NCBI GenBank assembly: GCA_012514255.1
Contig: JAAZAP010000193.1
Location: 1-15,971 of the forward strand
Direction: 5' to 3'
DNA length: 15,971 bases
DNA from: Bacteroidales bacterium
GTDB taxonomy: Bacteria; Bacteroidota; Bacteroidia; Bacteroidales; VadinHA17
A model generated the notes under the pieces. That model saw only the letters and a program-made list of their open reading frames with translations, made no database searches and was not told the origin of the DNA. Positions 1-5,786 of this stretch are shown here, in pieces. Each line of letters begins with the position of its first letter. The first letter of the stretch is position 1. The position numbers were made by a program, and so were the translations under genes.

Positions 1-222
1 AATGGGGCTTTTAAGACTGGTGCTTATCAGGTCATTTCTGAAGGCAATGACGAGTTCCTTTGGCAACAGGTCACTTGAGAGCCTTGAAGGATTGCTCACA
101 TAATTTATGTTATAGTAGATCTCGCCCTCCCTCATGTTCTTGTATACCCTGTTTCCCCCGCACGAAGCAAGGAACAGCAGAGTGACAAGAGCCGGTATCA
201 AGGGGAGAAAGCTGTTTTTCAC
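1..222 (-). CDS. Lipoprotein, N-terminal part (cut by left edge)
   Basis: The minus strand from 222 to 1 is an uninterrupted 74-codon reading frame that leaves the window, so only the N-terminus is present. It opens with a lysine, a hydrophobic run (about residues 4-18) and a lipobox LASC with the cysteine at residue 21, followed by GGNR. This is a type II signal peptide, so the product should be a lipid-anchored envelope protein. The mature part (EGEIYYNINYVSNP and onward) begins like the beta-rich lipoproteins common in Bacteroidota; some resemblance to DUF4412-type proteins is possible but unproven. No ATG is available: the start is GTG at 220-222 or in-frame TTG at 229-231, and an in-frame stop lies further upstream. 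The gene is divergent from carbamate kinase. The function is not recognised. Confidence 0.75.
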   Translation of the reverse strand, partial: MKNSFLPLIPALVTLLFLASCGGNRVYKNMREGEIYYNINYVSNPSRLSSDLLPKELVIAFRNDLISTSLKSPI

Positions 223-349
223 GCTGCGCAATTTGGCTGTAAATGTAGTAAATTATGCAAAATCAACCTGTCAGGGCATTCCGCGATAATAATATAACTC
301 ATATATACAGTGAATAATATTTACCATGTTTTATTTTCGTTTAAAATTT

Positions 350-357
350 TAGCTTTG
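350..357 (+). promoter_or_regulatory. Bacteroidota -7 box upstream of carbamate kinase
   Basis: TAGCTTTG matches the TAnnTTTG consensus of the Bacteroidota primary sigma factor. It sits 23 bases before the ATG at 381, giving a short A-rich leader. The expected -33 TTG about 19-21 bases upstream is not clearly present; only T-rich sequence is seen there. The call therefore rests on the -7 box and its position. Confidence 0.5.
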
Positions 358-380
358 TCACCTGACTATAAACCAAAACA

Positions 381-1337
381 ATGAGCAACAAGCTGGCGGT
401 AGTGGCCCTCGGAGGCAATGCGCTTCTGAGGGGAGATCAGTTGGGCACCATAGATGAACAGGAGCAGAATACAACCGATACTCTGGAGAATCTCGTTTTT
501 CTTCTCAAGGAGGGTTATGATCTCGTTATAACCCACGGGAACGGTCCCCAGGTAGGCAATATCCTGATGCGGAACGATGCCGGTGAACAGCTGTACGGGA
601 TTGCTCAGATGCCATTAGACATATGCGTGGCTGACTCCCAGGGAGGGATCGGGTACATGATTGAGCGAATGTTCAAGAATGTTCTCAATAAACACGGAAT
701 AAAGAAGAATGTGGTGTGCATGGTAACCCCTGTGGTGGTTGACAAGGATGATCCTGCCTTCAGTGATCCGCAGAAGAGGGTAGGCAAGATATATACGGAG
801 GAGGAGGCGGAGGAGCTCGCAAACGCGAAGGGATGGATCTTCAGGGAGGAAGTCAAGGCTCAGGGAGGCTTCCGCAGGGTGGTACCCTCCCCAAAACCGG
901 TAAGCGTAATGAACCACGATCTCATACGTGAGCTTGCACTTCGTGGCAATATAGTCATTGCTGCAGGTGGTGGCGGCATCCCGGTATATATAGATGAAAA
1001 GAACGATGTCAGGCCGGCTGAAGCAGTGATTGACAAGGACCTGGCTTCATCGCTGCTGGCATCAAATATTGGAGCGGATGAATTCTATATCCTCACCGAC
1101 GTTCCCTTTGTCTATATTAATTATAAGCAGCCAGGCCAGGAGGCCAGGGAGTTTCTCGATTACAATGACACCATGAAGTACCTTAATGAGGGTCAGTTTG
1201 CCAAAGGCAGCATGGCGCCTAAGATAGAGGCCTGCCTTAACTTTGTGAAGGCCGGAGGCAGCAAGTGCATTATCACAGAGGCCTTTAAAATGGAGGACAG
1301 GAGGTATGGCACCAAGATAACCATGACTTATGAGTAG
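381..1337 (+). CDS. arcC: Carbamate kinase
   Basis: This 318-residue protein has the usual length and motifs of carbamate kinase in the amino acid kinase superfamily. The N-terminal phosphate-binding motif ALGGNALL is at residues 9-16, ITHGNGPQVG at 50-59, SQGGIGYM at 86-93, RRVVPSP at 165-171, the glycine-rich AAGGGGIPV at 194-202, AVIDKDLAS at 215-223 and AKGSMAPKIEA near 274-284. The cytosolic enzyme transfers phosphate between carbamoyl phosphate and ADP. In fermentative citrulline, agmatine or purine-ureide breakdown it yields ATP, CO2 and ammonia. The next gene is ornithine carbamoyltransferase, which makes carbamoyl phosphate from citrulline by phosphorolysis, so the pair could generate ATP. 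No arginine deiminase is present in the window. The start is supported by the -7 box at 350-357 and the A-rich leader. The stop codon is itself the first three bases of a heptamer repeat. Confidence 0.96.
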   Translation: MSNKLAVVALGGNALLRGDQLGTIDEQEQNTTDTLENLVFLLKEGYDLVITHGNGPQVGNILMRNDAGEQLYGIAQMPLDICVADSQGGIGYMIERMFKNVLNKHGIKKNVVCMVTPVVVDKDDPAFSDPQKRVGKIYTEEEAEELANAKGWIFREEVKAQGGFRRVVPSPKPVSVMNHDLIRELALRGNIVIAAGGGGIPVYIDEKNDVRPAEAVIDKDLASSLLASNIGADEFYILTDVPFVYINYKQPGQEAREFLDYNDTMKYLNEGQFAKGSMAPKIEACLNFVKAGGSKCIITEAFKMEDRRYGTKITMTYE

Positions 1338-1436
1338 GCAGTAGGCAAGAGGCAGTAGGTCCCGATCCAGACATGTCTGGATCGAGGATCCTCGATCCGA
1401 TAAATCGGATCGGGACAGTAGGCAGTAGGCAGTGGT
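1335..1436. repeat. Composite heptamer/hairpin repeat element after arcC
   Basis: Period-7 repeats flank a block of nested palindromes. On the left, TAGGCAG, TAGGCAA and GAGGCAG run from 1335 to 1355 and start on the arcC stop codon. On the right, CAGTAGG occurs twice from 1416 to 1429, followed by CAGTGGT. Between them the outer arms TCCCGATCC (1360-1368) and GGATCGGGA (1407-1415) are exact reverse complements. Inside lie a perfect 22-bp palindrome (1363-1384, centred on ACATGT), a perfect 20-bp palindrome (1379-1398, centred on GGATCC), and a hairpin with 9-bp arms (1393-1401 and 1404-1412) around an AA loop. There is no U-tract, so it is not a standard intrinsic terminator. The arms and the CAGT-core heptamers recur in the element after the next gene. 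Confidence 0.85.
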
Positions 1437-1441
1437 GGTAA

Positions 1442-1456
1442 ATGGCCGTAGGCCAT
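1442..1456. repeat. Small inverted repeat between arcC and argF
   Basis: ATGGCC and GGCCAT are exact reverse complements separated by GTA, giving a 6-bp stem with a 3-base loop. It lies just downstream of the composite repeat element and about 80 bases before argF. There is no poly-T tail. The role is unknown; it may be part of the same repeat mosaic. Confidence 0.4.
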
Positions 1457-1538
1457 AAAGAATTGTAACAGGAGCAATAGTAATAATTCAATCTTCCCAG
1501 GAGAGGATAAAGTATTATAACATAAACCAAAACATATC

Positions 1539-2540
1539 ATGGCTTATAATCTACGTAACCGCAGCTTTCTGAAGCTGCTTGATTTCACTCCCGAAGAGAT
1601 CAGATTCCTGCTGGATCTTTCCTTTGAACTCAAAAAGGCAAAATATGCCGGTACCGAACAGCAGAGGCTTAAGGGAAAGAACATTGCACTTATCTTCGAG
1701 AAGACCTCTACCCGTACCCGATGTGCCTTTGAGGTAGCCGCTTTAGACCAGGGCGCCCACGTCACTTATCTCGGACCCTCAGGATCACAGATAGGTCATA
1801 AGGAGTCGATGAAAGACACCGCCAGGGTTCTCGGGCGCATGTATGACGGGATTGAATATCGCGGCTACGGGCAGGATATTGTTGAGGAGCTGGCAACCTA
1901 TGCCGGTGTGCCTGTCTGGAACGGGCTGACCAATGAGTTCCACCCCACACAGATCCTGGCCGACTTCATGACAATGATGGAGCACAGCGACAAGCCAATT
2001 AATAAGATCAGCTTTTGTTATTTAGGAGATGCCCGTAACAATATGGGCAATTCCCTGATGGTGGGGGCTGCCAAGATGGGTATGGATTTTCGTGCTGGGG
2101 CTCCTAAGGCATGCCAGCCGGCAGATGACCTGGTGAAACAGTGCCGTGAGATTGCTGCTGAGACCGGGGCCAGGATCACACTTGCCGAAGACGTGGCAGA
2201 GGCGGTGAAAGGCGTTGACTTCCTTTATACAGATGTGTGGGTTTCAATGGGCGAATCCGAATCAGTATGGGAAGAGAGGATCAACCTCCTTAAACCATAC
2301 CAGGTCAATGCTGAAGCAATAAGACTCACGGGCAATCCAAATGTCAAGTTCCTGCACTGCCTGCCTGCATTCCACAACAGGGAGACCAAAGTGGGCGAGG
2401 AGATCTTTAAGAAATATGGTCTTGACGGCATGGAGGTGACGGAAGATGTGTTCGAGTCACGGCATTCCATTGTTTTCGATGAGGCTGAGAACCGCATGCA
2501 TACAATCAAGGCGGTTATGGTTGCAACGCTGGGAGGGTAA
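1539..2540 (+). CDS. argF: Ornithine carbamoyltransferase
   Basis: This 333-residue protein aligns closely, from memory, along its whole length with enterobacterial ornithine carbamoyltransferase. The carbamoyl-phosphate loop STRTR is at residues 57-61, the HPTQ motif at 135-138, the ornithine-binding loop DVWVSMG at 232-238 and HCLPAFH at 273-279 with the conserved cysteine. It interconverts ornithine plus carbamoyl phosphate with citrulline plus phosphate. The SMG loop supports true ornithine specificity rather than the N-succinyl- or N-acetylornithine enzymes that many Bacteroidota use for arginine synthesis. Together with adjacent carbamate kinase, a catabolic (arcB-like) role is plausible, but direction cannot be read from sequence. 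The ATG follows an A-rich leader sharing 13 bases with the arcC leader. No TAnnTTTG box was seen, so co-transcription with arcC through the repeat element is likely. A second repeat element begins 4 bases after the stop. Confidence 0.96.
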   Translation: MAYNLRNRSFLKLLDFTPEEIRFLLDLSFELKKAKYAGTEQQRLKGKNIALIFEKTSTRTRCAFEVAALDQGAHVTYLGPSGSQIGHKESMKDTARVLGRMYDGIEYRGYGQDIVEELATYAGVPVWNGLTNEFHPTQILADFMTMMEHSDKPINKISFCYLGDARNNMGNSLMVGAAKMGMDFRAGAPKACQPADDLVKQCREIAAETGARITLAEDVAEAVKGVDFLYTDVWVSMGESESVWEERINLLKPYQVNAEAIRLTGNPNVKFLHCLPAFHNRETKVGEEIFKKYGLDGMEVTEDVFESRHSIVFDEAENRMHTIKAVMVATLGG

Positions 2541-2544
2541 TAGT

Positions 2545-2676
2545 CAGTCAGCAGTCAGCAGTCGGCAGTCTGCAGTTTTGTCCCGCATCCACCGGCTGGC
2601 GGATCGGGACGGCGGTCCGCAGTCTGCAGTTTTGTTCCGTATCCGCCGGCTGGCGGATCGGAATGGCGGTCCGCAG
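2545..2676. repeat. Composite heptamer array plus tandem 54-bp hairpin units after argF
   Basis: Five consecutive 7-mers with a CAGT core (CAGTCAG, CAGTCAG, CAGTCGG, CAGTCTG, CAGTTTT) fill 2545-2579, beginning 4 bases after the argF stop. Then come two directly adjacent 54-bp units, 2567-2620 and 2621-2674, identical at 49 of 54 positions. Each contains a hairpin (about 2580-2610 and 2634-2664) with outer arm TCCCG pairing with CGGGA, inner arm ATCC pairing with GGAT, and a GGCT loop. The 3' arm GGATCGGGA is identical to that in the element after arcC. The element lies between convergent genes. No U-tract typical of an intrinsic terminator is present. Confidence 0.85.
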
Positions 2677-2725
2677 CCTTGCTGTCAGGGTCTTGCCGGA
2701 GCGCAGAGGAGATCCCGGCCGGGGA

Positions 2726-2789
2726 GGTCGGACGGTCGGAAGGTCATGGGCATTTGCGATTGCGATTTTCATATTCGACAATCGACAAT
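2726..2789. repeat. Short tandem repeats abutting the DUF456 stop codon
   Basis: Three further short tandem repeats lie between the argF element and the DUF456 gene. GGTCGGAC and GGTCGGAA are adjacent 8-mers (2726-2741), with a partial third copy beginning GGTC. TTGCGA occurs twice in tandem (2754-2765). TCGACAA occurs twice in tandem (2775-2788) and ends one base before the minus-strand DUF456 stop codon at 2790-2792. No open reading frame here looks real. Confidence 0.65.
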
Positions 2790-3266
2790 CTATACCAGGA
2801 GTGCCTTGACGAAATAGAAAGTCATCAGGAGGGCAGCAGCCAGCTTCAGTCCGACGCCTGTAAGGAATCCGAGCAGGCTGCCGAATCCGGCCTTCAGTGC
2901 ATATCTGATGTCATCCTTGAAAATCAGTTCGCCCACCACGGCGCCGATAAACGGTCCGACAATGATTCCCACCGGCCCCAGGAAGAGTCCTATAATAAGT
3001 CCAACCGTAGCCCCTCTCATTCCGTATTTGGAACCGCCGAACTGTCTCGTACCCCAGATTGGTACAACATAGTCAATTACCGTCACCACCACGGCTACAA
3101 TGCCGAGGATAATGAACAGATTCTTACTGATATCCGCGAAGCGTGTGAAGTGCAGTGCTACCAGCCCCAGGTAGGTCAGAGGTGGTCCGGGGAGGACCGG
3201 CAGCAGGCAACCTGCTATGCCAAGGATCATCAGAACAATGGCAAGAGCCAATAAAAAATAATCCAT
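2790..3266 (-). CDS. DUF456 family integral membrane protein
   Basis: This 158-residue, very hydrophobic protein has about four membrane segments (roughly residues 3-22, 48-70, 82-112 and 130-155). Family landmarks of DUF456 are GCLLPVLPGPPL at 19-30 and the glycine-rich repeat with GSKYGMRGATVGLIIGL around residues 78-94, followed by GPVGIIVGPFIGAVVGEL, a glycine-zipper pattern. The biochemical role of DUF456 proteins is unknown. It is the second gene after the PUR-alpha-like gene on the minus strand, with a 38-base gap, so the two probably share a transcript. Its 3' end converges on argF, and a TCGACAA tandem repeat ends one base before its stop codon. Family assignment is firm; function is unassigned. 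Confidence 0.88.
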   Translation of the reverse strand: MDYFLLALAIVLMILGIAGCLLPVLPGPPLTYLGLVALHFTRFADISKNLFIILGIVAVVVTVIDYVVPIWGTRQFGGSKYGMRGATVGLIIGLFLGPVGIIVGPFIGAVVGELIFKDDIRYALKAGFGSLLGFLTGVGLKLAAALLMTFYFVKALLV

Positions 3267-3304
3267 CTGATCTGGCTATTTTTACTCTTTTAAGCCGGGC
3301 ATGT

Positions 3305-3691
3305 TTACTTCGTGCCCAGTTCGTCAAAATCAACATCGGAGAACTCGGTGGCAGGCACTTCTGTGACATCTTCGCCAGGTTCGCTGACACTGTCTGTCAG
3401 GGAGCGGGCTGCCTCTCCGTTGCCGGCAAATTCCACTGCCTCGCGAAGACCTTCCGTGAACTTCTCGAAATCCTCCTTATAGAGAAAAATCTTATGTTTC
3501 TCGTAGAACATCTTCCCCTCTTTTCCGAGTCTTTTCTTGCTTTCTGTGATTGTCAGGTATAAGTCTTCATTACGTGTCGACTTGACGTCAAAGAAATATG
3601 TCCTTTTACCTGCCCTTACAACTTTTGTGAATACTTCCTCCTTGTCATTTCTCTCATTCTGGCCTTCAATTCTTCCTTTCTCGTCTTCCAT
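3305..3691 (-). CDS. PUR-alpha-like DNA/RNA-binding protein (DUF3276)
   Basis: This 128-residue protein has a single PUR domain at about residues 18-88. The core is EEVFTKVVRAGKRTYFFDVK followed by LYLTITESKKR and the KHKIFLYKEDFEKFTEGL segment, with the beta-beta-beta-beta-alpha pattern of the PUR fold. Homologues in Bacteroidota and Borrelia (DUF3276, BpuR type) are small cytosolic proteins that bind single-stranded nucleic acid and can act on transcription or translation. The N-terminus is charged and the C-terminal 35 or so residues are acidic and probably disordered, with FSDVDFDELG near the end. It is first in a minus-strand pair with DUF456 and divergent from nusB, with a good promoter at 3732-3762. 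The family is clear; the target nucleic acids are unknown. Confidence 0.9.
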   Translation of the reverse strand: MEDEKGRIEGQNERNDKEEVFTKVVRAGKRTYFFDVKSTRNEDLYLTITESKKRLGKEGKMFYEKHKIFLYKEDFEKFTEGLREAVEFAGNGEAARSLTDSVSEPGEDVTEVPATEFSDVDFDELGTK

Positions 3692-3731
3692 CAGTAGCGA
3701 ATGTTTTAGGGTTTCAACCGGTTAGCATGGT

Positions 3732-3762
3732 CAAATGTAACAATTATTTTTTCATCTCAAAA
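3732..3762 (-). promoter_or_regulatory. Bacteroidota promoter for the PUR-like gene
   Basis: On the minus strand the sequence reads TTTTG (3762-3758), 18 bases, then TACATTTG (3739-3732). This fits the Bacteroidota -33 TTTG and -7 TAnnTTTG elements at close to the usual spacing. The start codon of the PUR-like gene lies about 40 bases downstream. It is the best-formed promoter in the window. Confidence 0.6.
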
Positions 3763-3822
3763 TGGAGCACTTAAATTGTGGTACTTTTTTGGCATTGTCA
3801 CTTTATTGGTAACCGTTTTTTA

Positions 3823-3830
3823 TAACTTTG
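3823..3830 (+). promoter_or_regulatory. Bacteroidota -7 box upstream of nusB
   Basis: TAACTTTG matches TAnnTTTG and lies 26 bases before the nusB ATG. Candidate -33 TTG triplets at 3795-3797 and 3806-3808 are spaced about 25 and 14 bases away, neither ideal. It would drive the long nusB to speB run. Confidence 0.42.
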
Positions 3831-3856
3831 CTGCCTGAAAAAAATGAGTTCTTTAA

Positions 3857-4882
3857 ATGATAAGCAGAAGACAACTCAGGATAAAGGCGCTGGCTGTGCT
3901 CTATGCCTGCAACAGGAAGGAGCTCGATGACCTCGAGACGGCAGAACAGGAGTTGATGTTAAGCATCAGAAAGAGCTATGACCTCTATCACTATCTCCTT
4001 CTTCTGCTGATTGCCCTCTCTGACCTTGCACGTGAAAAGCTGGAACTGTCAGGGATGAAGAAAATGCCATCTCCTGAAGACCTCAACCCGAACAGGCGTT
4101 TTGCTGACAACAGGATCATTGCGCAGTTGCGTGACAATGACCAACTGCGCAGGTATGCACAGGCCACCCCGGCGTTATGGACAAGGAAGGACAAGCTTAA
4201 CAGCATGAAATCACTGAACCGCTGGCTGTCGACACAGGGCCTCTCCTGGGATGATAATCCGGAGGTTGTCAGAATAATCTTCAGGGAGATAATCCAATGG
4301 GAGGTGTACACAGCATACATGAATTCTGATGAGGACAGCTACCGTGCTGATCAGAAATTTATCAGGGAGCTTGTCACAAGATTTTTTCCCGCATCGGAAG
4401 ACCTCTCTCTCAGCCTTGAGGAACAGTCCGTTTACTGGAATGATGATCTGCACTTTGTGGCAGTCATGATACGCAATACGGTGGGTAAGTTCAGAGAGAA
4501 GGATGTCGGCAGTGCCATGACCATCCCGCCACTATTTACCAATGAGGAAGACGAGCAGTTTGTCAGGGTTCTGCTTCGTAAGACTCTGCTCAGAAGCGAA
4601 AAGAACAGTGCCATGATTGATGCGCACACCACCAACTGGGAGGTGGAGCGTATTGCGCTGATGGACAAGCTGGTGATGCAACTGGCAATAACGGAGCTGG
4701 TTGAGTTTCCCGAGGTCCCGGTGAAGGTTACCCTGAATGAATATATTGAAATAGCCAAGGACTATTGCACAGCTAAAAGCAGTACTTTTGTGAACGGCAT
4801 ACTCGACAAGATCGTTAAGGAAATGAGGGCCAGCGGCACCATGACAAAGTCGGGGAGAGGACTTATAGGAGAGCAAATCTGA
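3857..4882 (+). CDS. nusB: Transcription antitermination factor NusB, extended form
   Basis: The C-terminal part, about residues 235-325, is the NusB helical fold. Recognisable stretches are VRVLLRKTLLRSEKN, WEVERIALMDKLVMQLAITEL, VTLNEYIEIAKDYCTAKSSTFVNGILDKIV. NusB binds boxA RNA with NusE/S10 and supports antitermination on rRNA operons. At 341 residues the protein is more than twice the length of E. coli NusB (about 140). It keeps the usual N-terminal RRQLRIKALAVLYA helix (4-17) and has a long helical insertion between this helix and the C-terminal core, as is typical of Bacteroidota NusB. The ATG at 3857 gives the family's usual opening; an upstream out-of-frame ATG at 3844 gives only a 28-codon frame. 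It heads a plus-strand run leading into a DUF1573 lipoprotein and yajC. Confidence 0.92.
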   Translation: MISRRQLRIKALAVLYACNRKELDDLETAEQELMLSIRKSYDLYHYLLLLLIALSDLAREKLELSGMKKMPSPEDLNPNRRFADNRIIAQLRDNDQLRRYAQATPALWTRKDKLNSMKSLNRWLSTQGLSWDDNPEVVRIIFREIIQWEVYTAYMNSDEDSYRADQKFIRELVTRFFPASEDLSLSLEEQSVYWNDDLHFVAVMIRNTVGKFREKDVGSAMTIPPLFTNEEDEQFVRVLLRKTLLRSEKNSAMIDAHTTNWEVERIALMDKLVMQLAITELVEFPEVPVKVTLNEYIEIAKDYCTAKSSTFVNGILDKIVKEMRASGTMTKSGRGLIGEQI

Positions 4883-4913
4883 TAATAACGGAACGAAAAA
4901 ACATTGTGTATAC

Positions 4914-5354
4914 ATGAACAGGAGAGTGATCATAAATCTTGCATCAGTGCTGACCCTGGCGGGAGTACTGACCTCTTCATGCGGCAGAACGAACGCTGGA
5001 GCAGCAAGGCATCTGCCGTCAGATACCACAGGAACGGCAATACTTACTTTCAAATCACCCGATCATGATTTTGGCAAGGTCAATGCAGGAGAGAAGGTAG
5101 GGTGCATCTTTACCTATACAAACTCAGGGGATGCAGACCTGGTTATTACATCCGCCACGGCCAGCTGCGGCTGTACGGTGCCCAAATTTGACAAAAAGCC
5201 CGTGGCTCCCGGAGGCTCGGGCACAATAGAGGTGATCTTTGACACCTCCGGACGAGAGGGTATGCAGACAAAAACTGTTGTAGTTCAGTCAAATGCAGAG
5301 AATAATTTAGTTATTTTGCGTATTATTGCTGATATAATGAAAAAAGGAAGGTAG
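4914..5354 (+). CDS. DUF1573 domain lipoprotein
   Basis: This 146-residue protein starts with a type II signal peptide: NRR, a hydrophobic stretch and lipobox TSSC with cysteine 23. A single DUF1573 domain of about 100 residues follows, carrying the hallmark HDFGKVNAGEKV, FTYTNSGDADLVI, the cysteine pair motif ATASCGCTVP and PVAPGGSGTIEVIFD. The domain is an immunoglobulin-like (ASH/MSP-related) beta sandwich widespread in Bacteroidota envelope proteins; no catalytic activity is known. It should be anchored in the cell envelope. It lies between nusB and yajC, a position seen repeatedly in this phylum, with a 31-base gap from nusB. Its specific partner or job is unknown. Confidence 0.9.
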   Translation: MNRRVIINLASVLTLAGVLTSSCGRTNAGAARHLPSDTTGTAILTFKSPDHDFGKVNAGEKVGCIFTYTNSGDADLVITSATASCGCTVPKFDKKPVAPGGSGTIEVIFDTSGREGMQTKTVVVQSNAENNLVILRIIADIMKKGR

Positions 5355-5433
5355 AATCATCTCAGGATTGTCCTTGCCATAAAATAAACAGAAACAAATA
5401 TTTATAAATACAATAACAAACACAACAACACAA

Positions 5434-5760
5434 ATGACAACACTCGCATCAATCTATCTGCAGGCAGCGCAATCGCAGAACAGTCCCAATCTTATAACCG
5501 GTCTGCTTCCTCTTATTCTGGTATTTGTGGTCTTTTATTTTTTCATGATCAGGCCACAGATGAAAAAGCAGAAGGAACTGGCCAATTATCGTAGTTCCAT
5601 TGGCAAGGGAGACAAGGTAATAACTACCGGTGGAATTTACGGTAAGGTTGTTGAGGTTGCTGACAATGTGGTTACCATTGAGATTGCAAACGACGTAAAG
5701 ATCAAGGTTGACAAGAATGCCATCCTCAGAGATCCGTCGGATGTAGCTGCCAGGCAGTAA
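5434..5760 (+). CDS. yajC: Sec translocon accessory subunit YajC
   Basis: This 108-residue protein has one membrane helix at about residues 20-38 (ITGLLPLILVFVVFYFF), directly followed by the YajC signature MIRPQMKKQKE. A small cytosolic domain follows with GKGDKVITTGGIYGKVVEV and a beta-rich tail ending KVDKNAILRDP. YajC associates with SecDF at the inner membrane and assists protein export; length and topology match the family. The ATG follows a strongly A-rich leader (5391-5433) without a Shine-Dalgarno sequence, usual for Bacteroidota. It is 26 bases upstream of the YbbR-domain gene. Confidence 0.95.
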   Translation: MTTLASIYLQAAQSQNSPNLITGLLPLILVFVVFYFFMIRPQMKKQKELANYRSSIGKGDKVITTGGIYGKVVEVADNVVTIEIANDVKIKVDKNAILRDPSDVAARQ

Positions 5761-5786
5761 TTGAAATTTTTCAGAGGATTGAGATC

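Noticed and set aside
240..247. -7 box for the left-edge lipoprotein gene (TACATTTA on the minus strand)
   Set aside because: The last base deviates from TAnnTTTG and no well-spaced -33 element is seen.
2567..2674. CRISPR-like direct repeats
   Set aside because: The two 54-bp copies are directly adjacent with no spacer, there are only two, and no cas gene is nearby.
1335..2789. Insertion sequence or transposon
   Set aside because: There is no transposase frame, terminal inverted repeat pair around a gene or clear target duplication. A REP-like non-autonomous element remains possible and is reported as a finding.
2446..3254. Plus-strand open frames of 123 and 191 codons at 2446-2817 and 2679-3254
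   Set aside because: They run through the argF 3' end, the hairpin and tandem repeats and then antisense across the clear DUF456 membrane protein. Their translations are low complexity or repeat-derived and show no domain.
3155..3562. 135-codon plus-strand frame opposite DUF456 and the PUR-like gene
   Set aside because: It is antisense to two well-supported genes and shows no recognisable family.
3844..3930. Small 28-codon frame starting at ATG 3844 overlapping the nusB start
   Set aside because: It is out of frame with nusB, has no recognisable sequence and is probably chance.
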